NCBI GenBank assembly: GCA_030065055.1
Contig: JASJDS010000036.1
Span: forward strand, 1-33,588
Direction of reading: 5' to 3'
Length of the DNA: 33,588 bases
From: Calothrix sp. MO_192.B10
GTDB lineage: Bacteria; Cyanobacteriota; Cyanobacteriia; Cyanobacteriales; Nostocaceae
The translations under genes were made by a program, and so were the position numbers. The notes below the pieces were generated by a model that had not been told where the DNA came from, did not search any database, and worked only from the letters and a program-made list of their open reading frames with translations. Position 1 is the first letter of the stretch. Each line of letters opens with the position of its first letter. Shown here piece by piece: positions 8,906-16,612 of the stretch.

Positions 8906-10309
8906 ATGAAAATTCGTTACTATAGCCACGCCTCTTTCCAAATAGTTGGATGTTTTGGTACTCGTATGCTAATGGATCCGTGGTTGCATAATCCGATATA
9001 CGGCAATATGGTTTGGCAATTTCCTGAATGCCCAGTTTCTGGAGATGATTATATTAAACAAGATATTCTTTATATTTCACATGACCATCCAGATCATTTT
9101 TGCCCAAAAACTTTATCAATTTTTGACAGGAATACAAAAATTATTATTAGAAGATATGGAAAATTAAATCCCATAAAACCAATTTTAATGGATATGGGAT
9201 TCACTAATATTATTGAATTAAATCATCGAGAAACATATGTTTTCCATGAATTGAAAATAACTCTATTTTGTAATTATTCAACAACTGACAGTGCGATATT
9301 GATATCTGATGATAAAAATACCGTTTTTAACCAAAATGACTGTATGCTTTCTGATGAAGAAGCAAAGTTCATTGGCAAAAACTTTAGTATTGATATTGCA
9401 CTTATTTTTTACTCCAGTGCCAGTATTTATCCAACATTCTTTGATATGCCAGAACCACTTAAGCATATTGAAACCCTTAAAAGAAATGAAGTTGTCTTAG
9501 AAAGAGCAGCAAAATATGCTCATTATCTTAATGTTTCAAAAGTAATACCTTGTGCTGGAGACTGTGTATATTTTCGCTTACCAGAAACAGATTTTTTTGC
9601 TGGACCTCTTCCCATAGATTTTAAAAATTTTGTTGATAGCAAGGGATATAAAATTGAAGTAATTACACCGCCAGTTGGAGAAATCATTGACCTTGAAAAT
9701 CTAGATAACCAACAATTTTTACCTAATTTTTCTTCCCGCTCTGAATGGCTCGAAAGCCTGAATCAATTAAGGCGAAGGAAAGATGTTTACAAAACTACCA
9801 ATTATATTATACAGTGGGAAGAAAGTTTTAAATATATACCGGATATATTTTACAGTTTGTTCTCCGATTATTGCTGTTATGTCAATCAATATTTTGATGA
9901 TACATTTCAAGATATAAATTTAAAAAATGGAGAAATTATAGTTGTTTTTATTGTTGAAAATTATATAAGTAATTTTGAATATTGTATCCAAATTGATTTT
10001 CAAAATAAAACATCCAATTTCCAAGAATTAATTAATATAAAACAAACAGAGCAAAATATTCATATGCAACTTTCGATAAAATCAAAATATTTGGCAATGG
10101 TGTCAGAAAGAGCTTTAAGTTTTGATGATTTAAAAGCAGGCTATTTTTTGATAAAAAGAAAAGGGAAATTTTCCAAATTAGAAGAAGCTTTTTGGCATTT
10201 TTTATCTAACTTTTCCAGTTATATATCTATTGAGAAACGTATTTATGCCAAAAAACAACAAGTTTTTAGCGGCACCAATACGAATATATTGCACGAACAC
10301 TTAAGTTAA
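8906..10309 (+). CDS. Metallo-beta-lactamase-fold protein, CMP-sialate hydroxylase/UlaG-like
   Basis: A 467-residue protein. The start at 8906 (MKIRYYSHAS) is preferred because it begins the first beta strand of the fold; an in-frame ATG at 8837 would overlap the previous gene. YYSHASFQI, then LMDPWL (residues 22-27), a W-x-x-P segment, and the metal motif HDHPDH at 59-64 mark an MBL hydrolase of the UlaG/NAPE-PLD type. The DPWL...P...W...P and SHDHPDHF layout also resembles the C-terminal part of CMP-Neu5Ac hydroxylase; no Rieske domain is present. Residues about 350-440 may form an SCP2-like or other beta-rich domain (uncertain). In a nonulosonic acid operon it could act on the sugar or CMP-sugar. 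Very AT-rich. Confidence 0.7.
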   Translation: MKIRYYSHASFQIVGCFGTRMLMDPWLHNPIYGNMVWQFPECPVSGDDYIKQDILYISHDHPDHFCPKTLSIFDRNTKIIIRRYGKLNPIKPILMDMGFTNIIELNHRETYVFHELKITLFCNYSTTDSAILISDDKNTVFNQNDCMLSDEEAKFIGKNFSIDIALIFYSSASIYPTFFDMPEPLKHIETLKRNEVVLERAAKYAHYLNVSKVIPCAGDCVYFRLPETDFFAGPLPIDFKNFVDSKGYKIEVITPPVGEIIDLENLDNQQFLPNFSSRSEWLESLNQLRRRKDVYKTTNYIIQWEESFKYIPDIFYSLFSDYCCYVNQYFDDTFQDINLKNGEIIVVFIVENYISNFEYCIQIDFQNKTSNFQELINIKQTEQNIHMQLSIKSKYLAMVSERALSFDDLKAGYFLIKRKGKFSKLEEAFWHFLSNFSSYISIEKRIYAKKQQVFSGTNTNILHEHLS

Positions 10310-10366
10310 TATTTAAAGTGTCTTTGCTTAACTGAAAATTTTACAATTGATTAATGGTAATTAATT

Positions 10367-11275
10367 ATGTACAAACATAATTTTCAAAAAGTAAAACAGC
10401 CTCTGGGATATGTTACTGTAGAGCCAAAGCCAACATTGGAAGAGTTAGAAAATTATTATCAAACAACATATTATCAAGATAGTTTTATAGTTAATAATAC
10501 TGGTTATGAAACAGAATATAATGAAAAAGAAATAGCTCATCGTCACCTATATTCTGATATGATTATCTATTCTTTAGAACAAAGTTGTTCTAAAGAATTA
10601 TCATCGTCTAATATTCGTTTCCTTGAAGTCGGTTGTGGTGAAGGATTTTTATTATCCCGTGCTGCTGTAAAAGGGTGGGATGTTCAGGGTATAGATTTTA
10701 ATAATTATGCAATTAATAAATTTAATCCTAGCATGGCTAATAAAGTTGAATTTGGAGATGTATATAATATTTTAGACAAAATGATATTATCTTCAGACCA
10801 GACTTTTGATTTTTGCGTGATGCAGAACGTATTAGAACATGTTATAGATCCTAAAAAGCTGTTGCAAAAATTAAGAAATATTTTGAGCCCAAAAGGCGTA
10901 ATCATGTTTATAGTTCCAAATGATTACAGTCCTCTTCAAATGAAAGCACTAGAATTAGGAATTATTTCGGAAGAAACTTGGTGGTCACCACCAGACCATC
11001 TAAGTTATTTTAATATTCAAAATGGCATAGCATTTGTGGAAGATTTGGGTTTTAAAGTTAAAGATATTTTTTCCACATTTCCAGTAGATATTTTTTTATT
11101 CCATCCTGAATCTAATTATTATAAAAATCGTGAACGCGGTGCTGATGCCCATCGTGCTAGAATTCAAATTGAATTGCTAATGGCAGAGGCAGGTATAGAC
11201 AAATACCTTGCTTTTTGTCGCTCCCTAGCTGGTTGTGGAATCGGTCGTAATTTTGCACTAGTTATTGCTGCATAA
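10367..11275 (+). CDS. Class I SAM-dependent methyltransferase (Methyltransf_23 type)
   Basis: A 302-residue protein. Motif I FLEVGCGEGFLL is at residues 85-96, with D110 ending strand 2 (GIDFN). NVLEHVIDPKK and SPKGVIMFIVPN are the typical later motifs of Methyltransf_23 proteins in glycan clusters. WWSPPDHLSYF is a frequent C-terminal signature of this group. It lacks the N-terminal zinc-binding cysteines of C-methyltransferases, so O- or N-methyl transfer is more likely. It is third of three methyltransferases in the island and lies 57 bases after the MBL gene. The acceptor is unknown. Confidence 0.77.
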   Translation: MYKHNFQKVKQPLGYVTVEPKPTLEELENYYQTTYYQDSFIVNNTGYETEYNEKEIAHRHLYSDMIIYSLEQSCSKELSSSNIRFLEVGCGEGFLLSRAAVKGWDVQGIDFNNYAINKFNPSMANKVEFGDVYNILDKMILSSDQTFDFCVMQNVLEHVIDPKKLLQKLRNILSPKGVIMFIVPNDYSPLQMKALELGIISEETWWSPPDHLSYFNIQNGIAFVEDLGFKVKDIFSTFPVDIFLFHPESNYYKNRERGADAHRARIQIELLMAEAGIDKYLAFCRSLAGCGIGRNFALVIAA

Positions 11276-11308
11276 CTAACGTTTTCCTCAGTATCAGGAG
11301 TGTGAACA

Positions 11309-12361
11309 TTGGCTAGTTTTAAAATCGGAAAAATCCAAATAGGAGATAATGCTCCTCCTTTGGTGGTAGCAGAAATCGGCGCTAATCATGACGGAGATGC
11401 GAAAAAAGCAGAATTGATGCTGCATGAGATAGCTGCAACTAGAGCAAAAGCTGTTAAGTTCCAAACTTATACAGCAGAAGAATTAGTAGCTGACACTCGA
11501 AGAGTTATTACTTGGGGTGCAGTTGGTAAAGAGCAAAGGGAACCAATAGGAGATTTATTCCAACGCTTAACTTTACCTCGTGAAGCTCATTTTGACCTTT
11601 TCCAACTTGCTCATGAGTTAGGCTTAGAGGTCTTTTCTACTCCTTTTAGTGAAGAAGGTGTAGATTTTTTGATGGAGCTTGATGTTCCCTGTTTCAAAGT
11701 AGCAGCTTCCGATGTCAATCACTTACCAATGCTGCGATACATAGCCAAAACTGGTAAGCCAGTTTTACTTTCCCTGGGTAAATGTACTTTGGCTGAAGCG
11801 GATACTGCGATCGCAACATTACTGGAAAACGGCTGTAGTGACTTATGCATTATGCATTGTGTGGCTCAGTATCCTTCACCTATGGAAGAGATGAACTTGC
11901 GGGTGATTCCTACCCTAGCTAATCTGTATCCTGAATGTGTAATTGGTTTTTCTGACCATAGTTTGGGAATTACAGCGCCAATTGCTGCTGTTGCTTTAGG
12001 TGCTAGTATCATTGAAAAACACGTTACCCTAAATCAGAAAGATTCCGGTCCGGATCATTGGTTCAGTCTGGATATGGCTCAACTGAAGCAGCTTGTTTGT
12101 GGAGTAAAAGATACTTATACTGCCTTAGGTCATCCCCGTAAACGTGTCCTGAGTTGTGAAGAATCAGAACGTAAAACTTCTGTACGTTCTTTAGTATTAC
12201 GCCATAAAGTCACAGCAGGTCATTCCTTACAACCTGAAGATATGAAAATTGTCCGTCCCGGTGGTGGGATAGCTCCACAATTCCTTGATGCGGTCTTGGG
12301 AATGAAAGTTTCCCTAGATTTAGAAGAAAACACCGTCTTGCAGTGGGAGATGTTTAAGTGA
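11309..12361 (+). CDS. pseI: Pseudaminic acid synthase (NeuB family)
   Basis: A 350-residue enzyme that condenses the 6-deoxy-diamino hexose with phosphoenolpyruvate to give the nine-carbon acid. The NeuB barrel is shown by AEIGANHDGD (E22, N26, H27), KFQTYTAEEL (K50, Q52), STPFSEEG, CVAQYPSP and GFSDHSLG. HVTLNQKDSGPDHWFSL carries further substrate contacts. A C-terminal SAF/antifreeze-like domain begins near VRSLVLRH and contains RPGGGIAP. Length is normal. It uses a TTG start, supported by CAGGAG nine bases upstream. The stop overlaps the GTG start of the next gene (GTGA), so the two are coupled. Confidence 0.9.
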   Translation: MASFKIGKIQIGDNAPPLVVAEIGANHDGDAKKAELMLHEIAATRAKAVKFQTYTAEELVADTRRVITWGAVGKEQREPIGDLFQRLTLPREAHFDLFQLAHELGLEVFSTPFSEEGVDFLMELDVPCFKVAASDVNHLPMLRYIAKTGKPVLLSLGKCTLAEADTAIATLLENGCSDLCIMHCVAQYPSPMEEMNLRVIPTLANLYPECVIGFSDHSLGITAPIAAVALGASIIEKHVTLNQKDSGPDHWFSLDMAQLKQLVCGVKDTYTALGHPRKRVLSCEESERKTSVRSLVLRHKVTAGHSLQPEDMKIVRPGGGIAPQFLDAVLGMKVSLDLEENTVLQWEMFK

Positions 12362-13074
12362 GTCGAGTAGTCGTCGGTATCCAGGCTCGTATGGGTTCTA
12401 CTCGTCTCCCAGGTAAATCCTTGATGGAGATTGGTGGAAAACCCATTGTTCATTGGGTAATAGATAGGGTGAAACAAGCTAGTCAAATAGATGAAATCTG
12501 GGTTTTGACAACAACAAACCCTGAAGATGATGCACTGGTAGCAGCAGTTGAGAGCAAAACTAATGTGTTGCGGGGAGATGTTCAAGATGTTCGCTCCCGC
12601 TACAATATGCTGATACAAAAAACCGGAGCATCTTTGATTTTTCGGATTACAGCAGATTGTCCTTTAGTTGATTGGACTTTACTGGATGCTTTGGTCGAGC
12701 TCATGCACAGAGAAAATGCAGAGTACAGCCATGTTTTAGCTCAATCGTGTTATTGCATGAGTTATCCCAACGGATTTAATGCTGAATTATTCTCAAAAGA
12801 TGCATTCAACAAGATGAATATGCTAGGTACTACTGCTGCTGATCAAGAACACGTAACTCTAGCTGTAGATAATTTTTCCCAACAATTTAAAATTGCTCGA
12901 CTAGCTCCACCAAAAGAATTATCGAGACCTCAGTGGAAACTGAGTGTAGATACTAAAGAAGAACTCAATCGAGTCCGTTTAATTGTAGATTCTTTAGGTA
13001 CTATTGCTGAATATGCCAGTATCCAAGATATTGTGGCTGTTTTAGATACACACCCTGAGTGGCAAAATAACTGA
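12358..13074 (+). CDS. pseF: Nonulosonic acid cytidylyltransferase (SpsF/PseF type)
   Basis: A 238-residue CMP-sugar synthetase that activates the nonulosonic acid with CTP. The CTP-binding signature IQARMGSTRLPGK is at residues 8-20. TADCPLVDW (D100) supplies the metal ligand, and DQEHVT and WKLSVDTKEEL are typical of the SpsF (COG1861) branch. That branch works beside SpsE (NeuB-like) and SpsG (PseG-like) in Bacillus spore-coat sugar clusters, matching the order here. The start is GTG, overlapping the pseI stop by four bases. It could be named spsF; the reaction class is secure, the exact sugar is not. Confidence 0.83.
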   Translation: MSRVVVGIQARMGSTRLPGKSLMEIGGKPIVHWVIDRVKQASQIDEIWVLTTTNPEDDALVAAVESKTNVLRGDVQDVRSRYNMLIQKTGASLIFRITADCPLVDWTLLDALVELMHRENAEYSHVLAQSCYCMSYPNGFNAELFSKDAFNKMNMLGTTAADQEHVTLAVDNFSQQFKIARLAPPKELSRPQWKLSVDTKEELNRVRLIVDSLGTIAEYASIQDIVAVLDTHPEWQNN

Positions 13075-13088
13075 AACGAGAACCTAAA

Positions 13089-14126
13089 ATGAGTTTTTCA
13101 GTAGTATTACAAGCGGCTGGTGGTGGTGCAATTGGAGTCGGTCATTTATCTCGAACAGCGACTTTGGCTACCGCTTTAAGGAAGACGGGATTTTGGCACA
13201 GAGTTATATTGTTGTGGGAAACCACACCAGAAATTGCTGCTCACTTTCAACCTCCTGAGTGTGAGGTAATTGTTGTTCCTAACTCTCAAGCTGCATTTAG
13301 AGAGCGATCGCACCTCTGTGCAGAACAAGATAGTGCGATTTTGGTAACCGATTTGTTAAATGTGCAGCCTCAGGATATAGTAGCAGCTAAGAAGCAAGGA
13401 TACCAGGCTTTTGTCCATATCAATGACAGTGGTTCTGGACGTTTCTTAGCTGATATTTTGGTGGATGAAGATGCTTTTAAATCCTTAAAAGACTTACCAG
13501 CTTCTTTTGAAGGGGTAGGACTAATGGGAGCCTCGTATCGCATCATCAATCAGTCAGTTGTGCAACTACGTCCTTCTGCACCCTGGCAAGGCGAAACAGT
13601 TGAAAAAGTATTAATTACCCTTGGGGGAGCAGATCCTGACAATCTCACCCTTAAACTAGTTCAAAGTTTATATCAACAAGAAGAACATCCTAACTTGTCT
13701 GTGACTACTGTGGTTGGTCCTGCTTTTGATATAAAACAAGTGAATAACTTGGAAAACATTGCTGAAAAGAAAGATAATTTTAGAGTGGTTAAATCTCCTG
13801 TTTCTCTAGGAAAATTAATTCAAGAACATGACTTAATTGTGACTCTAGGAGGAATTACATCTTATGAAGCAATGTGTCTTGGAAAACCCTGTGCGGCAAT
13901 TGCTTGGGGTTCCATGAAATATTATATTGAACAACTGAGTTTACTTGGGTTGCTATCAAATTTGGGTGAAGTTAATTATGCCGCTCATCACCTTTGCGAA
14001 ATCATGAAGAATGTTGATTCACTACATAAATTAGCAAGGTTGGGATGGAAAAAAATTGATGGTCAAGGAACAGAGAGAATTTACAATAAAATATATGAAT
14101 TGACCAATATAAGCAAGTTTTTTTAG
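13089..14126 (+). CDS. pseG: UDP-2,4-diacylamido-2,4,6-trideoxy-beta-L-altropyranose hydrolase-like (PseG/SpsG)
   Basis: A 345-residue GT-B-fold protein that removes UDP from the diamino sugar before PseI acts. GGAIGVGHLSR carries the catalytic His (H19) of PseG. VLITLGGADPDN and the C-terminal LIVTLGGITSYEAMCLGKP form the nucleotide-binding half. Between them AFVHINDSG and DILVDED fit the family. It is somewhat longer than the Campylobacter protein, but I see no fused GNAT acetyltransferase motif, so it does not supply the missing PseH. It follows pseF by 14 bases. Confidence 0.83.
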   Translation: MSFSVVLQAAGGGAIGVGHLSRTATLATALRKTGFWHRVILLWETTPEIAAHFQPPECEVIVVPNSQAAFRERSHLCAEQDSAILVTDLLNVQPQDIVAAKKQGYQAFVHINDSGSGRFLADILVDEDAFKSLKDLPASFEGVGLMGASYRIINQSVVQLRPSAPWQGETVEKVLITLGGADPDNLTLKLVQSLYQQEEHPNLSVTTVVGPAFDIKQVNNLENIAEKKDNFRVVKSPVSLGKLIQEHDLIVTLGGITSYEAMCLGKPCAAIAWGSMKYYIEQLSLLGLLSNLGEVNYAAHHLCEIMKNVDSLHKLARLGWKKIDGQGTERIYNKIYELTNISKFF

Positions 14127-14169
14127 TAAAAATAAATAAAATTTAAATCATAGAAAGGATATAAAAATC

Positions 14170-16350
14170 ATGGAAATTTGTGATGTAAATAGATTTTATG
14201 GTCATGCCAATATTATTAAACAATATTGCACTTATCCAGAAAATGAGCCTATTCCTATGGCTATTCAACACGGTTATAATAGGTTTTATAAACTCAAGCA
14301 CGATCACTTTGATGAATCATTATTTGATTATTGGGTTTATACACCAAGAATAAAGGAAAATGCTATTAACTCCTACGACATAAGTCCCAGTTCTATACAT
14401 ATATTAGGTTCACCTTTTCTTTATCTAATTGATGAAATTTCTTATTCTCCTCTTAATTTTAACGAGAGCAAAGGAACAATTGCTTTTCCCGCTCATTCAA
14501 TTCCGGATAATCAAATCGTTGGAACTTATGATTATTATGCAGAACAGTTAAAATCTTTACCTTCTGAGTTTCATCCCATTACAGTTTGTCTTCATTACCA
14601 TGATATAAATTTAGGACATCATCATGCTTTTTATCAACGAGGTTTTGCTGTAATTACTTGTGGTAATTATTCACCTCTCCAAAATAATTATTTGCACAAC
14701 TTTATTCATTTCTGCAAATCTCATAAATTTATTACTTCTAATAGTTATAGTAGTGCTTGTGTTTATGGTATGTATTTAGGTCTAAAGTTTTTTGTTTATG
14801 GAGAAGAGCCTGAATATAATCCTCAAACAAAAAAAGAAAAGAGTGGATTAACTCCAGAAGAAGTTGAAGAATATAGAAGCTTGAAAGAAAGGTTTAACAT
14901 TAATTATTTAGAAAATATTATAAGCTCTAATCATCAACAAAAATTTGCTGCTGAAGAATTAGGAGAAAAATATAAACATTCTAGAGAAGAATTATATTCT
15001 TATTTAATGAATATCCGTTCACAAAGACCTTATATAGATAGAATAAAACCTCTTTTCTTTCAAATTTCTCAATCTTTAATTGAACAACAAAAAGCTGCTC
15101 CCCCCATGCAGCCGCTTCAATTAAAACAAATTAGTAGCTTGGAATTATTAGAAGAAGCAATTGATTACTCTCAAACTATAGATTGGCAAGTATCGCTGAG
15201 AGATATTACTTTAGTAAATATTTCTTCTGTTGATGTGGAAAGATGTTTGCTTGCTTTATACTTATCAAGTCTAAAAATAGATTTTGAAAAAATAGTATTT
15301 TTTACTTCAGAAGAGATTCAGCCATCACTATTAAATTTATTCGATAATTTAACAGTTATTAAGATACCACAAATTAATAGTACTATAGACTATAGTTATT
15401 TTATTATTAAAGAATTACATAAATATATTGATACTAGTTATTGTTTAATTACTCAAAATGATGGTTTTGTTATTAATCCTGAACTTTGGTCAAAACAATT
15501 TCTAGAATATGATTATATTGCTGCTCCTTGGCCTAAACAAGTTCCTCTATTTGATAGAGAAAAACAATTAGTCGAACTATTAGATATGAGTAAAAATAGA
15601 GTGGGTAATGGAGGCTTCTCTCTACGAAGTAAAAAAATGCTAGAAGTTTGTGCCCTGCTTGATTTTGAAAATATTGAAACCTCTTCAAAATCTGAAGACT
15701 TGTTAATTTGTCATTATTTTTATGATTGGTTTAGAGAACAAGGAATAAAGTTTGCTCCTCTGGAAGTCGCAACTAAATTCAGTTTTGAACAACCAATAGA
15801 AGAAGATAGTGATTTTTCTTGGAAAAATACTTTTGGGTTTCATGGTAAAGTTCACCTTTTAGCAATCTTTTCTGAATTACATGAAAGATTTGCTAAAGCA
15901 TCAAACTATGATGAACAAACTATTCATAAACTAGAAATAAATTTAAAATTAAGTAAAACTAACTTAATTATATTTCCAGACTGGTCATTAAATGAAGAGG
16001 AATTAGGATTCCAATTAATGGAACTAATTGAGGGAATCACAACTCATGTTCAAAGTGACCAAATTACTTTACTCATAGACATTAATGGAACTTCTGAAGA
16101 AAGCGTAGATTTATTCTTACAAGCTATTGCCATGAACTTGATGATGGAACAAGAAATGGACATTACTGAAAAAATTAATATTTCCCTAGTACAAAATCTT
16201 ACTAAAAAACAATGGAAGCTTCTATTACCCCGTCTAAATGCTCGTATTCTCCTAAAAAATGAAAATCAGCAAGTTATTATGCGACCAGAAATACAAAAAA
16301 TTTCTCACTATTCTTTAGAAGAGTTAATCAATCAAAAAATCATCAGATAA
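14170..16350 (+). CDS. Large multidomain glycosyltransferase-like protein (DUF5672 centre)
   Basis: A 726-residue protein with three regions. Residues about 1-290 look like a GT-B-type transferase, with MAIQHGYNRF, FPAHSIPDN, CLHYHDINLGHHHAF and a C-terminal ITSNSYSSACVYGMYLGLKFFVYGEEP. Residues about 340-565 match DUF5672, a glycosyltransferase-like family (YCLITQNDGFVINPELW, IAAPWP, GNGGFSLRSKKM, SEDLLICHYF). Residues about 598-726 (LIIFPDWS, LLIDINGTSEE, LLPRLNARILL) match a C-terminal module I associate with cyanobacterial transferases. A ribosome-binding AGAAAGGA precedes the start. As last gene of the island it is the best candidate for transferring the activated sugar, by context only. 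Very AT-rich. Confidence 0.7.
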   Translation: MEICDVNRFYGHANIIKQYCTYPENEPIPMAIQHGYNRFYKLKHDHFDESLFDYWVYTPRIKENAINSYDISPSSIHILGSPFLYLIDEISYSPLNFNESKGTIAFPAHSIPDNQIVGTYDYYAEQLKSLPSEFHPITVCLHYHDINLGHHHAFYQRGFAVITCGNYSPLQNNYLHNFIHFCKSHKFITSNSYSSACVYGMYLGLKFFVYGEEPEYNPQTKKEKSGLTPEEVEEYRSLKERFNINYLENIISSNHQQKFAAEELGEKYKHSREELYSYLMNIRSQRPYIDRIKPLFFQISQSLIEQQKAAPPMQPLQLKQISSLELLEEAIDYSQTIDWQVSLRDITLVNISSVDVERCLLALYLSSLKIDFEKIVFFTSEEIQPSLLNLFDNLTVIKIPQINSTIDYSYFIIKELHKYIDTSYCLITQNDGFVINPELWSKQFLEYDYIAAPWPKQVPLFDREKQLVELLDMSKNRVGNGGFSLRSKKMLEVCALLDFENIETSSKSEDLLICHYFYDWFREQGIKFAPLEVATKFSFEQPIEEDSDFSWKNTFGFHGKVHLLAIFSELHERFAKASNYDEQTIHKLEINLKLSKTNLIIFPDWSLNEEELGFQLMELIEGITTHVQSDQITLLIDINGTSEESVDLFLQAIAMNLMMEQEMDITEKINISLVQNLTKKQWKLLLPRLNARILLKNENQQVIMRPEIQKISHYSLEELINQKIIR

Positions 16351-16585
16351 TTCAAGGATAAAATTACATCGGTACTGGCATACTACTACCATACGGCGTA
16401 AATAAGGTTAGGGTTTAGTAGACTATAAACCTTGATGTTACAGGAATTCTACCCTTCCCAAACTTATGACTTCTGGTACTAGGCGAGCGACCGCTATGAT
16501 GATTTTACCAATTTGATGGTGTATGGGTTAATGATAATATTTCCCGAATTCAAATCATGTCGCCGGGGGTTGAATTATCGGGTTT

Positions 16586-16604
16586 GGGCGCAGGCAATGC
16601 GCCC
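16586..16604. terminator. Hairpin in convergent gap (dispersed GGGCGCA palindrome)
   Basis: GGGCGCA-ggcaa-TGCGCCC has a perfect 7-bp stem. It lies nine bases past the stop of the minus-strand OGT-like gene, in the 262-base convergent gap. The same palindrome recurs at 22759-22777, so it is a dispersed repeat that may act as a terminator; no strong T run follows. Confidence 0.4.
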
Positions 16605-16612
16605 CTACAGGT

